Numbered from the stretch's first letter, positions 37,108 to 46,999 are shown. The stretch: 64,000 bases of DNA from VBAS01 sp035318985 (GCA_035318985.1 DATHDP010000091.1:1-64000); one strand, 5' to 3'. Numbers and translations are program-made. The notes: generated from the letters alone by a model not told the origin.

Positions 37108-40100
37108 ATGAATTTCAGGAAAGTAAACAATATTACAGGATGGGTAATATTGCTGATTGCTACTGCTACTTATACACTTACCCGTGAAGCCACTGCAAGT
37201 TTTTGGGACTGCGGCGAGTTTATTGCCTGTGCAAATGAGATAGGTATCCCCCACCCGCCAGGCTCACCACTTTTTACTATGCTTGGCCGGTTGTTCATCA
37301 TTGTTTTTAGTGGCGGTAATGCTGCAAATGCTGCCAGTTCTGTTAATCTTTTGAGTGCTGTTGCCAGTGGATTCTGTGTTTTATTTCTTTTCTGGACCAT
37401 CACCCATTTTGCCCGTAAGATGTTTGTAAACCATGGTGAGAACCTGACAACTCAACAGATTTTTACAGTTATGGCATCGGGTGTTGTGGGTGCTTTGGCT
37501 TATACTTTCAGTGATACTTTTTGGTTCAGCGCTGTGGAGGGTGAGGTTTATGCGTTATCATCATTCTTTACTGCACTTATTATCTGGGCTATGCTGAAAT
37601 GGGAGCATGCTTATGAACTAGCTAAAGATGTTGTTGAAAGAAACAGGGCCGATCGTTGGATAGTTTTTATCTTCTTTATACTTGGTCTTTCAATTACAGT
37701 ACACCTACTGAATCTTTTAACAGTGCCTGCTATTGTAATGATCTATTTCTATAAAAAGTATACGCCAACTGTTCGTAAGTCAATTTTTGCATTTTTGTTC
37801 AGCTGCGTATTGACGGGGGTAGTACTTTTTGGAATGGTGTATGCTATTCCAAGAACATCTGCTTTATTTGATCGGATCTTTGTAAATGGGTTTGGCCTTC
37901 CTTTCTTTACCGGCTTTATTTTCTTTTTTATACTTTTTGGAGCTGGCCTCTGGTTCTTATTAAAAGTGGCAAAGGATAAAGGAATGCCTATGCTTCGCCT
38001 GGCTGTTTGGTGTCTTGTTTTTATAATGATCGGATATTCCACTTACGTTACTACCCTTATTCGTTCCAAAGCAAACCCTGGCATCGACATGAGTAATGTT
38101 GATAATCCAATGACACTTGCCTCTTATTTTGCCCGCGAACAATATGGATCTGCGCCACTGCTTTATGGCCCGACTTTCGGATCACTTCCTGATGACAAAA
38201 ACAGGGATGGCTATTATGATATGAAGAAAGGAAGAATGAAATGGGGTCAGTTAGGAAATAAATATGTAGAACTTGGTCGCGAAGAGGAATATGATTATGA
38301 TGCTTCACAGATGATGGTGTTCCCACGTATCTGGGATGGATCAGATCAACAGGACCATTTAAGATTTTATATTGATTGGCTTAACAAAAGCCCTTACCAG
38401 GATGCAACCGGAAGAATTTCTTATGACCCACCAATAACGTATGGCGATAATTTTAATTTCTTTTTTAGTTATCAAATGGGGCTGATGTATTGGCGCTATT
38501 TTATGTGGAATTTCTCCGGTAGACAAAACGATCTGCAGGGCTTTGGTAATCGCAGAGATGGAAACTGGCAAACAGGCATTTCTTTTATTGATAAACAAAT
38601 GCTGGGTGATCAAAGCGCTATGCCGGATAGTTTAAAAGAGAATAAGGCAAATAATAAATTATATCTACTTCCCTTCTTACTTGGCATTCTTGGTTGCGTA
38701 TATCAATTCATAAAGAAAAAGAATGATTGGGTGGTGAGCTTTCTACTTTTCTTTTTTACCGGGATCGCAATTGGATTGTTCCTGAACATGCCGGGCAATC
38801 AGCCACGTGAAAGAGACTATGCGTTTGTAGGGTCATTCTATGCCTTTGCGATCTGGATAGGCTTAGCTGTAACAGCACTTGTAAAATTGACAAAGGAAAT
38901 AAAACAAAATTCATTTAATACAGTAGTATATGGATCTGTTCTTACTTTCCTCGTCTCAGTTTTCAGCATGACTTATTTGCCGGGAACCGCCGTTATAAAA
39001 ACATCTTTGATGATAACAGCTATCTATGCAATACTGGCTGTTGGCATTCCTGCATTCCTGAAAGCAATTTCATCTAAAGGAGTGAATGAAAGAATCATCA
39101 ATATTGCGGCGGCAGTAATATGCATGCTTGCTCCGATACTGATGGCCAACCAGGAATGGGATGATCATGACCGCAGCAAAAAAACATTAGCCAGGGATGA
39201 TGCAAAAAATTACCTGGAAAGTTGCGCACCTAATGCTATCCTGTTTTGTTTTGGAGATAATGATACTTATCCTTTATGGTATGCTCAGGAAGTAGAAAAG
39301 GTAAGACCTGATATTCGCATCATCAACACCAGCTTATTGGGCATTGATTGGTATATAAACCAATTGCGGTATAAAATAAACCAAAGTGATTCTGTGGATG
39401 TTATTTGGCGTCCTGACCAGATCATAGGGGACAAACTGCAATATTTACAATACCAGGCGAATGACAAAGTACCGCAGGATCAATATTATCCCCTTTATGA
39501 TGTAATGAAAAATGTGATCGGGAACCAAACTGATGCGAGAATCTTACCAGTGAAAAAATTCAAAGTTCCTGTTGATACTGCATTGGTAAGAAAAAATGGA
39601 ACTGTAAATGCTGATGATGCAGTGACAAGCGAAATGCAATTCGAACTACCAACGAACCGTATCGTTACAAGAGATCAATTGATCATTCTGAATGTCATTG
39701 CGACTAATCAATGGAAAAGACCGATCTACTTTACATCACCAACACAGGTAGGTATGGGCTTAAATGGTTTCTTAAGAGGAGATGGACTGACTTTTAGATT
39801 GTTGCCAATAAAACCAACCTCTAATGTGAATACAAATGCTATGTATGAAAACCTGATGAAAAAATTCACGAATGGACATGCAGATGTAAAAGGTGTTTAT
39901 TTTGATGAAGAGAATCGCAGGCATCTTTATACCATCCGCCAAACTTATGCGGACGTAGCAAAGGAATTGATTGCAAAAGGAAAAAAGGAAGAAGCCAAAG
40001 CGGCGGTGTTAAAAGCAGACCAACTCATTCCTGATACCAATGTGCCATATGGTATACCGAGTCGTGTAGAGTTGCACAACCAGGCCAGCCTTTCATTAAT

Positions 40101-40527
40101 GGAAGCTGCTTATGAATGTGGCGCTACAGATCTTGCAAAGAAGATCGGTAAAGCATTGACAAAAGATTTTGATCAGCACATGGATTATTTTGCTTCGCTT
40201 GGTGATATGTCAAAGAAACAGCTTGAAGATATACTGATGAATTACAGCCAGCAAAAATTTATGGAGCAAATGCAACAACAGCAAGGAGGCCAGCCAAATC
40301 AGCAGGCTGATGCTTATTTAGCTTCTAATCTTTCCAGGAATCAATCGGGCCTGTCTTTTGAAATGACAAGGGTTTTTAATTTGATGCAATATGCAAAGCG
40401 TACAGAAACCGAAAATAACCCGGCGACCAAAGATACAACGAGTAAAAAGTTGGACACTGCTTTGTCAACGTTGAAACAACCTGATACCAAATTAAAAGGT
40501 AAACCTGATTCTCCAAAAACTAAATAA
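37108..40527 (+). CDS. DUF2723 (TMEM260-like) GT-C membrane protein
   Basis: A 1139-residue protein. The N-terminal DUF2723 region begins GWVILLIATATYTLTREATA, followed by FWDCGEFIACANEIGIPHPP, with many membrane helices to about residue 700, then a periplasmic C-terminal part with helical repeats and a Gln-rich stretch near 1050. The family is related to TMEM260 protein O-mannosyltransferases, and a role in protein or lipid glycosylation is inferred. The acidic residues of the first loop (D32, E35) fit the GT-C pattern. It is alone between the nucleotidase and a terminator. Confidence 0.85.
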   Translation: MNFRKVNNITGWVILLIATATYTLTREATASFWDCGEFIACANEIGIPHPPGSPLFTMLGRLFIIVFSGGNAANAASSVNLLSAVASGFCVLFLFWTITHFARKMFVNHGENLTTQQIFTVMASGVVGALAYTFSDTFWFSAVEGEVYALSSFFTALIIWAMLKWEHAYELAKDVVERNRADRWIVFIFFILGLSITVHLLNLLTVPAIVMIYFYKKYTPTVRKSIFAFLFSCVLTGVVLFGMVYAIPRTSALFDRIFVNGFGLPFFTGFIFFFILFGAGLWFLLKVAKDKGMPMLRLAVWCLVFIMIGYSTYVTTLIRSKANPGIDMSNVDNPMTLASYFAREQYGSAPLLYGPTFGSLPDDKNRDGYYDMKKGRMKWGQLGNKYVELGREEEYDYDASQMMVFPRIWDGSDQQDHLRFYIDWLNKSPYQDATGRISYDPPITYGDNFNFFFSYQMGLMYWRYFMWNFSGRQNDLQGFGNRRDGNWQTGISFIDKQMLGDQSAMPDSLKENKANNKLYLLPFLLGILGCVYQFIKKKNDWVVSFLLFFFTGIAIGLFLNMPGNQPRERDYAFVGSFYAFAIWIGLAVTALVKLTKEIKQNSFNTVVYGSVLTFLVSVFSMTYLPGTAVIKTSLMITAIYAILAVGIPAFLKAISSKGVNERIINIAAAVICMLAPILMANQEWDDHDRSKKTLARDDAKNYLESCAPNAILFCFGDNDTYPLWYAQEVEKVRPDIRIINTSLLGIDWYINQLRYKINQSDSVDVIWRPDQIIGDKLQYLQYQANDKVPQDQYYPLYDVMKNVIGNQTDARILPVKKFKVPVDTALVRKNGTVNADDAVTSEMQFELPTNRIVTRDQLIILNVIATNQWKRPIYFTSPTQVGMGLNGFLRGDGLTFRLLPIKPTSNVNTNAMYENLMKKFTNGHADVKGVYFDEENRRHLYTIRQTYADVAKELIAKGKKEEAKAAVLKADQLIPDTNVPYGIPSRVELHNQASLSLMEAAYECGATDLAKKIGKALTKDFDQHMDYFASLGDMSKKQLEDILMNYSQQKFMEQMQQQQGGQPNQQADAYLASNLSRNQSGLSFEMTRVFNLMQYAKRTETENNPATKDTTSKKLDTALSTLKQPDTKLKGKPDSPKTK

Positions 40528-40552
40528 GATCATTTAAAATAAAAGATAAGAA

Positions 40553-40578
40553 GCCTTCCGAAATCGGGAGGTTTTTTA
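40553..40578 (+). terminator. Rho-independent terminator after the DUF2723 gene
   Basis: CCTTCC and GGGAGG (with one T-G pair) around a GAAATC loop, with a T-run at 40572-40577, form a terminator 26 bp after the stop codon. Confidence 0.75.
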
Positions 40579-40647
40579 TTTGTCCTTATTCCCGAATAAA
40601 TAAAGTTGTAATTTGCTAAGTGGTTTTACTTGAGATGTAAAATCTGC

Positions 40648-40665
40648 TCCCGATAATTATCGGGA
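40648..40665. repeat. TCCCGATAATTATCGGGA palindrome
   Basis: A perfect 18-bp palindrome lying 24 bp before the VWA gene ATG and close to an AATCTGAAATCG tract. It belongs to the same word family (TCCCGAT...ATCGGGA) as the two palindromes in the tRNA-Leu relics. Confidence 0.75.
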
Positions 40666-40689
40666 CTTAAATCTAAAATCTGAAATCGA

Positions 40690-41787
40690 ATGATCGGTCA
40701 TCATTTTAAAAAGTTTGATCCTAACGATGGCGCCAAGTCGCGGTTTGAGCAACTGCTTGACATGTTCATGCAGTTACTTACATATACAAACGGTGATCTT
40801 TCAGAAGCATTGAGCTGGATGAATGAACTGGATAAAAAATTTGAATTGACAGACGATGAATATGGTATTGGTGATTTTATAGAGGACCTGAAAGACAAAG
40901 GATACGTTACCGAGGATAATCAGCTCGGAGAAATAAAGATCACACCGAAAACTGAACAAGGTATTCGCAAAAGGAGTTTGGAAGAAATTTTCGGGAAACT
41001 GAAGAAAACAAAACAAGGCGATCATCATAGTTTCAAACCGGGACAAGGCGATGAATTAAATCCTGAATCAAGACCTTTTAGATTCGGTGATATGATAGAG
41101 CAGATCGATTTTACTGAAAGTATCCGCAATGCGCAGATCAATCATGGCATAGAAAGTTTCAATATGCAGGAAGATGATCTGAGCATCCGGGAAACAGACT
41201 TCAAGGCGCAAACATCTACACTATTAATGATCGATATTTCTCATTCAATGATATTGTACGGAGAAGACAGGATAACTCCAGCCAAAAAAGTAGCAATGGC
41301 ATTGAGTGAGTTAATTACAACAAGATATCCGAAAGACACATTGGATATCGTCGTGTTTGGTAATGATGCGTGGCCAGTAGAAATAAAAGACCTCCCCTAT
41401 TTGCAGGTCGGTCCTTATCATACTAACACGGTCGCAGGACTTGAACTGGCAATGGATATTTTACGAAGAAGAAAAAATCCTAACAAGCAGATATTCATGA
41501 TCACGGATGGCAAACCAACTTGTCTGAAGATCGGTAAGCGTTATTATAAAAACAGTTTTGGATTAGACAGGAAGATCACAAGCCGCTGCCTGAACATTGC
41601 GGCGCAATGTAAAAAACTAAAAATACCGATCACTACATTTATGATCGCAACAGATCCTTACCTGCAACGGTTCGTAAATGAATTTACAGAAACAAATAAT
41701 GGAAAGGCATTTTTTGCAGCACTTGATAAGTTGGGGGCATTTATATTTAAGGATTTTGAAAGTGGGAAAAGGAAAACTGTTTATTAA
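40690..41787 (+). CDS. von Willebrand A domain protein
   Basis: A 365-residue protein with no membrane helix. The MIDAS motif is D182-x-S184-x-S186 (MIDISHSM), in a VWA domain at about 176-330. The N-terminal half has no recognised domain. It resembles the VWA partners of MoxR/ChlI-type ATPases (magnesium-chelatase subunit D-like). It is next to the ExbD-like gene and the ATPase gene, and the three probably act together. Confidence 0.85.
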   Translation: MIGHHFKKFDPNDGAKSRFEQLLDMFMQLLTYTNGDLSEALSWMNELDKKFELTDDEYGIGDFIEDLKDKGYVTEDNQLGEIKITPKTEQGIRKRSLEEIFGKLKKTKQGDHHSFKPGQGDELNPESRPFRFGDMIEQIDFTESIRNAQINHGIESFNMQEDDLSIRETDFKAQTSTLLMIDISHSMILYGEDRITPAKKVAMALSELITTRYPKDTLDIVVFGNDAWPVEIKDLPYLQVGPYHTNTVAGLELAMDILRRRKNPNKQIFMITDGKPTCLKIGKRYYKNSFGLDRKITSRCLNIAAQCKKLKIPITTFMIATDPYLQRFVNEFTETNNGKAFFAALDKLGAFIFKDFESGKRKTVY

Positions 41788-41823
41788 ACCAGTTAAACCA
41801 TCTTAACCAACAAACCATCTATT

Positions 41824-42264
41824 ATGAAATTTAAATGGAGATCCCTGGTAATTATACTTATTGCTGTAGTTGTTATAAGCGCAGTGTTTTTTATATTCAC
41901 TTCAACGCTGTCTTCACCTACAGTAATGGAGCTTAATATGCCAAAAGATGAAAATGGAAGTAACTATCAAAACTCCAATTCAAAACTTACGCTTGTATTA
42001 TTGAAGAACGATATGATCTTCGGATATTTTGGAAATGACATTATTAATGGAAGCAGTCTAGAAATAAAAGAAGTCCGCAAGATCATCGCTCAAGGAGTTC
42101 AGAAATTTACGAGAGATTCATTGATAGTAATAATCAAACCTTCTAAGGAAGCTACGTATAAGAATTCTGTTGATGTTTTAGATGAGATGACAATAAATAA
42201 AATTACGAGGTATGAAATGGTAGATTTAACTAAAGAAGAAAAAGAATTTTTGGCAAAAAGGTGA
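41824..42264 (+). CDS. ExbD-like protein lacking the membrane aspartate
   Basis: A 146-residue protein with one N-terminal membrane helix (about 8-27) followed by a periplasmic ExbD/TolR-like domain: FTSTLSSPTVMELNMPKDE, then IVIIKPSKEATYKNSVDVLD and MTINKITRYEMVDLT. In ExbD and TolR the helix carries an Asp needed for the proton path; here the helix has no acidic residue. No exbB or tolQ is adjacent. It is between a VWA gene and an AAA ATPase gene. It is unlikely to work as an ordinary ExbD. Confidence 0.8.
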   Translation: MKFKWRSLVIILIAVVVISAVFFIFTSTLSSPTVMELNMPKDENGSNYQNSNSKLTLVLLKNDMIFGYFGNDIINGSSLEIKEVRKIIAQGVQKFTRDSLIVIIKPSKEATYKNSVDVLDEMTINKITRYEMVDLTKEEKEFLAKR

Positions 42265-42280
42265 TATAGTTTTTGCAGCA

Positions 42281-42330
42281 CAAGAGTGCGACGCAACAAA
42301 AGTTTAATAGAATTACTAAAGCTGGGAACA
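42281..42330 (+). repeat. TGCGACGCA element, copy B (upstream of the AAA gene)
   Basis: GAGTGCGACGCAACAAAAG is followed by ATAGAATTACTAAAGCTGGG. The core spans 42287-42295 and ends 40 bp before the ATG at 42336. An in-frame TTG start upstream would translate this element into protein; that start is judged wrong. Confidence 0.65.
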
Positions 42331-42335
42331 TAACT

Positions 42336-43874
42336 ATGAACATTCAAAATATAAAAACACTCGGAGAATTAAGGAAAAGCGGCTATCAACATCGCAGCAT
42401 TAAAGAAGAGCTGCGGCAGAATCTTATTCTGAAACTGAAAAGAAAGGAAAATACTTTTCCCGGCATTCTTGGTTATGAAGACAGCGTGGTGCCTGATGTG
42501 GAAAGAGCCTTGCTGAGCAAACACAATATTCTTTTTCTTGGTTTGCGTGGACAAGCGAAAACAAGAATGGCAAGACAAATGACTGAATTGCTTGATGAAT
42601 ATATTCCATGTATAGCGGGTAGTGAATTGAATGATGATCCACTTCACCCTATTTCGAAATATGCAACTGATCAAATTGCAGCACATGCTGACGAAACGCC
42701 GATCCATTGGATCCATCGCAGCGAACGATATGGCGAAAAGCTGGCAACGCCGGATGTGAGTGTTGCCGACCTTATCGGTGATATTGATCCGATCAAAGCC
42801 GCGAATTTGAAATTAAGTTTTGCTGATGAACGAGTGATCCATTATGGCATCATTCCAAAAAGCAATCGTGGAATTTTTGTAATTAATGAGCTGCCGGATC
42901 TGCAGGCTCGCATACAAGTTGCCTTATTTAATATTTTAGAAGAAGGCGATATACAGATACGTGGATTTAAGTTGCGGTTACCACTTGATATTCTATTTGT
43001 GTTCACTGCAAATCCTGAAGATTATACAAATCGTGGTTCAATAGTAACACCATTAAAAGATCGTATTGAAAGCCAGATACTGACGCATTATCCAAAAACA
43101 TTAGAAATTGCTCTTGAGATCACCGAACAGGAAGCTGTGATCGCCCAGGAACAAAAAGATAAGATAAAGATCAGCGATCTTGTAAAAAGATTGATAGAGC
43201 AAGTGGCATTTGAAGCAAGGGCCAGCGAATTTGTAGATAAGAAAAGTGGCGTAAGTGCAAGGCTCACTATTTCTGCTTTTGAAAATGCGGTGAGTGCCGC
43301 AGAACGTCGGGCCATTGTGAATAATGAAAAAGAAACACAGGTTTGGCTAAGTGATCTTGCTGGTATCATTCCTTCTATCACCGGCAAAATTGAATTGGTA
43401 TATGAAGGTGAACAGGAAGGCCCGTACCAGGTTGCTATGAATTTGCTGGATAAAGCAATTCGTTCGCAGTTCTCCAACTATTTTCCAAATCCCGAAGTGC
43501 TGAAAAAAAGAATGCGGCCAAAAAACGTGGAAGAACCTTCAAGAGATGAAAATCCTTATCGTTCGATCATTAGTTGGTTTGATAAAGGCAATCAGGTAAA
43601 TCTTTTCTTTAATACAAAAGATGATGACAAGCTAGTACAGTTGTATAAAGTAGATGGGCTGCATCCGATGGTGAAGAAATTTTATAAAGGTGCTAATGAA
43701 AAAGAAACTGCGTTGCTGATGGAATTTGTTTTGCATGGACTTTCTTCCTATTCAATGATAAGTAAAAAAGTAATTGAAGGTAAAATTGAATTTAAGGACC
43801 TGATGGGATCAATGCTTAATCTTGGTGGAATAAAAACCAGTGACGAGGAAGATGAAGGGGAAGATTTTACTTAG
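42336..43874 (+). CDS. ChlI/MoxR-like AAA ATPase
   Basis: A 512-residue cytoplasmic ATPase. Walker A is G69-L-R-G-Q-A-K75-T76. The Walker B position reads IFVINE (180-185), with Asn where many members have Asp. It resembles magnesium-chelatase ATPase subunits. The ATG at 42336 is chosen over an upstream TTG at 42273 that lies in the repeat. With the VWA protein it may form a MoxR-VWA chaperone-like module, perhaps with the ExbD-like protein as membrane anchor. Confidence 0.85.
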   Translation: MNIQNIKTLGELRKSGYQHRSIKEELRQNLILKLKRKENTFPGILGYEDSVVPDVERALLSKHNILFLGLRGQAKTRMARQMTELLDEYIPCIAGSELNDDPLHPISKYATDQIAAHADETPIHWIHRSERYGEKLATPDVSVADLIGDIDPIKAANLKLSFADERVIHYGIIPKSNRGIFVINELPDLQARIQVALFNILEEGDIQIRGFKLRLPLDILFVFTANPEDYTNRGSIVTPLKDRIESQILTHYPKTLEIALEITEQEAVIAQEQKDKIKISDLVKRLIEQVAFEARASEFVDKKSGVSARLTISAFENAVSAAERRAIVNNEKETQVWLSDLAGIIPSITGKIELVYEGEQEGPYQVAMNLLDKAIRSQFSNYFPNPEVLKKRMRPKNVEEPSRDENPYRSIISWFDKGNQVNLFFNTKDDDKLVQLYKVDGLHPMVKKFYKGANEKETALLMEFVLHGLSSYSMISKKVIEGKIEFKDLMGSMLNLGGIKTSDEEDEGEDFT

Positions 43875-43886
43875 AAAGTATTTACA

Positions 43887-44897
43887 TCAGATAATATTTA
43901 CTTCCCGTTCGAGAGTAACATCAAATCTATTTTTTACGCTTTGCAAGATCTCTTCGCTGAGATCGAATATTTCTTTTCCTGTTGCATTGCCATAGTTAAC
44001 CAGCACAAGTGCTTGCTTTGCATGGCAACCCGCATCGCCTTTACGATATCCTTTCCATCCACATTGCTCGATCATCCAACCGGCTGCAAGTTTAACCGTT
44101 CCTTTTGCTAGTGGATATGCGACAATATTTGGAAACTGCAATTTCAATGCTTCATATTTTTCAGTCGGCACTTCAGGGTTTTTAAAAAAGCTTCCTGCAT
44201 TAGCGATCTTTTGCGGATCTGGGAGTTTAGAACTTCGGATATTTATTACTGCTTGCGAAACTGCTTGAATGCTGAGATCTTTTACTCCCATTTTTTCCAG
44301 TTCTTCAGTGATAGCGCCATAGCCAATATGATAGATCGGTTTCTTTTTTAATTGAAATGTTACTGATAAAATTGCAAACTCATTTTTATACCTGTTCTTG
44401 AAAACGCTGTCTCGGTACCCAAAATCGCAATCAGTTGCTGTAAATGTGTGGATCTTCCTTTCTGAAAGATGAAATGCTTCGAGGCTCCAGAATACATCAT
44501 CAAGCTCCACGCCATAGGCACCAATATTTTGGATGGGTGATGCGCCAACATTACCAGGTATCAATGAAAGATTTTCAATACCTGCCCAATTGTGACCGAT
44601 AGAATGTAAAACAAACTGGTGCCAGTTCTCCCCTGCCCCAACTTTCACATATACATGATCTGCATCTTCATGCTGAAGTTCTATTCCTTTAATTTCATTT
44701 TTTAAAACAGCGCCATCATAATCTTTCGTAAATAAAATATTGCTACCTCCGCCTAAAACAAGATTGGTCAGTCGTGAGTGGTCAGTAATGACTTCAGATA
44801 GCTCATCTGTATTTGAAAAAGTTGAAAAATACCTGGCCTTCACATCAATACGGAAAGTGTTAAAGGACAACAAAGAAAAATCTTCATGGAGCTGCAT
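43887..44897 (-). CDS. murB: UDP-N-acetylenolpyruvoylglucosamine reductase
   Basis: MurB makes UDP-N-acetylmuramate, the second step of peptidoglycan precursor synthesis. The 336-residue length and sequence fit the E. coli type: LSLIPGNVGASPIQNIGAYG binds FAD, AGSFFKNP carries the proton-donor Ser, and KGDAGCHAKQALVLVNYG lies near the end. It is convergent with the AAA gene and not in a mur cluster. Confidence 0.95.
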   Translation of the reverse strand: MQLHEDFSLLSFNTFRIDVKARYFSTFSNTDELSEVITDHSRLTNLVLGGGSNILFTKDYDGAVLKNEIKGIELQHEDADHVYVKVGAGENWHQFVLHSIGHNWAGIENLSLIPGNVGASPIQNIGAYGVELDDVFWSLEAFHLSERKIHTFTATDCDFGYRDSVFKNRYKNEFAILSVTFQLKKKPIYHIGYGAITEELEKMGVKDLSIQAVSQAVINIRSSKLPDPQKIANAGSFFKNPEVPTEKYEALKLQFPNIVAYPLAKGTVKLAAGWMIEQCGWKGYRKGDAGCHAKQALVLVNYGNATGKEIFDLSEEILQSVKNRFDVTLEREVNII

Positions 44898-44980
44898 AAT
44901 GCAAACTTCTGTATTTTTTCTTTGCGGTGAAAGAACTAATTTTCGGCAAACTTGTTGTTTAAAACTCTGAAATACCGATC

Positions 44981-46339
44981 ATGAAAAAATCATTCATCCT
45001 TTTTTTGCTGCCATTGATCCTTTTTTCCTGTAAAGAAAAAGATGCAAAGCCAATCATTGTTTCAGAAGTAAAACCTGCTGTTCACCCGGAATGGATGATG
45101 CAGGGAAATATTTATGAAGTGAATGTTCGACAGTATACCCCTGAAGGAACATTCACTGCTTTTGCAAAAAATCTTGACAGGCTAAAAGAAATGGGTGTAC
45201 AAACTCTCTGGTTCATGCCGCTGAACCCGATCAGTAAAGTTGGCCGTAAAGGTGTGCTTGGAAGTTATTATGCCGTTTCTGATTACACAGAGATCAATCC
45301 TGAGTATGGAACTATTGATGATTGGAAACAATTGGTAAAAACAATTCATGATAAAGGAATGAAAGTGCTCATTGATTGGGTGCCTAATCATACCGGTGCT
45401 GATCATAGTTGGTTAAAAACTCATCCTGATTTCTATGTAAAAGACAGTACCGGCAAAGCCGCAACCATGTTTGATTGGACGGATACCCGTGTATTAGATT
45501 TTAAGAATGAAGAGATGAAGGATAGCATGATCGCTGCAATGAAGTATTGGGTAACAGAAACCGGCATTGATGGTTATCGTGTCGATGTTGCCTGGAATGT
45601 ACCTGCAGAGTTTTGGTTAAAAGCAATTCCGCAATTAAAAGAATTGAATCCTGCCATGTTTTTCCTGGCTGAAGGTGATAAACCTTATTTAATGACAAGT
45701 GGTTTTGATGCTTATTATCCATGGGAGATGTTTCACAAAATGGTGGATGTTGCTGCAGGCCGAAGACCAGCATTTGCATTAGATAGTGTAAAGCATATGT
45801 ATGATTCCCTTTACCCTAAAGAAGCAATCCCACTCTATTTTACCAGCAATCATGATGAGAACAGTTGGAACAAATCTGATTATAAAACTTTTCCCGGCCC
45901 AGTTCATGCCCCATTTGCAGTATTTACACAAACGATGGGAGGAACAATTCCCCTGGTATACAGCGGGCAGGAAGAACCATTTCTTGACAGTGTCAGTTTC
46001 TTTTACAAAGACACGATTACGTTTAAAAATTATGGCAGGGCTAAATTTTACAAAACTTTATTGGAACTTAGAAAGAATACCCCGGCTCTGGCGGTTGATG
46101 CTTCTTTCAAAAAAATAAATGTCGGTGATCCGAAAGCATTATATGCTTACCTGAGAGAAAAAAATGGGAAAAAAGTTTTTGTTATTCTTAATCTTTCAAA
46201 AGCTGAACAAACGATAAAAGTAACTGACAAAGATCTGCATGGCAATCCCTACAATGTTTTTATGGGAACGAATGAACCATTGAGTGATAAGGAATGGAAG
46301 ATAGAGCCATGGGGCTATGTTGTATATGAGTATAAATAA
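44981..46339 (+). CDS. GH13 alpha-amylase-family lipoprotein
   Basis: A 452-residue alpha-glucan-active enzyme. The signal ends at Cys17 (LFSC). The four GH13 regions are present: VLIDWVPNHTG; GYRVD202VAWNVP with nucleophile D202; FFLAE231GDK with acid/base E231; and FTSNHD292ENSW. A (beta/alpha)8 barrel with a small C-terminal beta domain is expected. It could hydrolyse starch or maltodextrin at the cell surface, but no sus regulator is adjacent. Confidence 0.92.
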   Translation: MKKSFILFLLPLILFSCKEKDAKPIIVSEVKPAVHPEWMMQGNIYEVNVRQYTPEGTFTAFAKNLDRLKEMGVQTLWFMPLNPISKVGRKGVLGSYYAVSDYTEINPEYGTIDDWKQLVKTIHDKGMKVLIDWVPNHTGADHSWLKTHPDFYVKDSTGKAATMFDWTDTRVLDFKNEEMKDSMIAAMKYWVTETGIDGYRVDVAWNVPAEFWLKAIPQLKELNPAMFFLAEGDKPYLMTSGFDAYYPWEMFHKMVDVAAGRRPAFALDSVKHMYDSLYPKEAIPLYFTSNHDENSWNKSDYKTFPGPVHAPFAVFTQTMGGTIPLVYSGQEEPFLDSVSFFYKDTITFKNYGRAKFYKTLLELRKNTPALAVDASFKKINVGDPKALYAYLREKNGKKVFVILNLSKAEQTIKVTDKDLHGNPYNVFMGTNEPLSDKEWKIEPWGYVVYEYK

Positions 46340-46345
46340 AAGAGT

Positions 46346-46999
46346 ATGACGGCTACACTTGTTGGCGCCACGGGTTTGATCGGCAGTTATCTATTAGAAG
46401 AATTACTGAACGACCTTTATTTTGATACAGTAAGAATTCTTATTCGCAGACCACTTGATGTCACTCATCCAAACCTTGAAAAGAAGATCGTTGATTTTAA
46501 TGACAGTGATTCAGTACTTGTGGCATTAAGCAACAGTGATGTTGTGTTTTGTGCTATCGGGTCAACGATGAAAAAAGTAAAAGGGGATAAAGATGCTTAT
46601 CGTAAAATTGATTTTGAGATCCCGGTAAACCTAGCCCGTTTTTGCAAAATGACCGGGTGCGAAAAATTCATTCTTGTTTCTTCTGCCGGTGCCAATGCTA
46701 AAAGCATGAATTTTTATCAACGATTAAAAGGAGAAACAGATGAAGCTGTAAAAGAAGCTGGGCTGAAAACAGTTCATATCATGCGGCCTTCATTATTACT
46801 GGGAGAAAGAAAAGAATTTAGGCTTGGAGAAAATATTGGAAAAGCAGTCATGACATCTCTTTCATTTCTTATTCCTGAAAAATACAAAGCAATACCAGGG
46901 AAAGATGTAGCAAAAGTTATGGTTACTTTATCAAAGAAAAACGATGAAGGATTTTTCATACATGAGAACAGAGAAATAAGAAAATTGGCTAAAAAATGA
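46346..46999 (+). CDS. NAD(P)H-binding Rossmann protein (TIP30-like)
   Basis: A 217-residue protein starting MTATLVGATGLIGSYLLEEL, with VSSAGANAKSMNFYQRLKGE carrying the SDR-like Tyr-x3-Lys (YQRLK). It is like the HTATIP2/TIP30 group of atypical SDRs. It shares the fold with the protein at 5903. The stop overlaps the following GNAT gene (ATGA). Confidence 0.8.
   Translation: MTATLVGATGLIGSYLLEELLNDLYFDTVRILIRRPLDVTHPNLEKKIVDFNDSDSVLVALSNSDVVFCAIGSTMKKVKGDKDAYRKIDFEIPVNLARFCKMTGCEKFILVSSAGANAKSMNFYQRLKGETDEAVKEAGLKTVHIMRPSLLLGERKEFRLGENIGKAVMTSLSFLIPEKYKAIPGKDVAKVMVTLSKKNDEGFFIHENREIRKLAKK

Noticed and set aside
42273..42335. In-frame TTG extension of the AAA ATPase gene
   Set aside because: The added 21 residues are encoded by the TGCGACGCA repeat, do not look like protein, and an ATG at 42336 begins a normal N-terminus.
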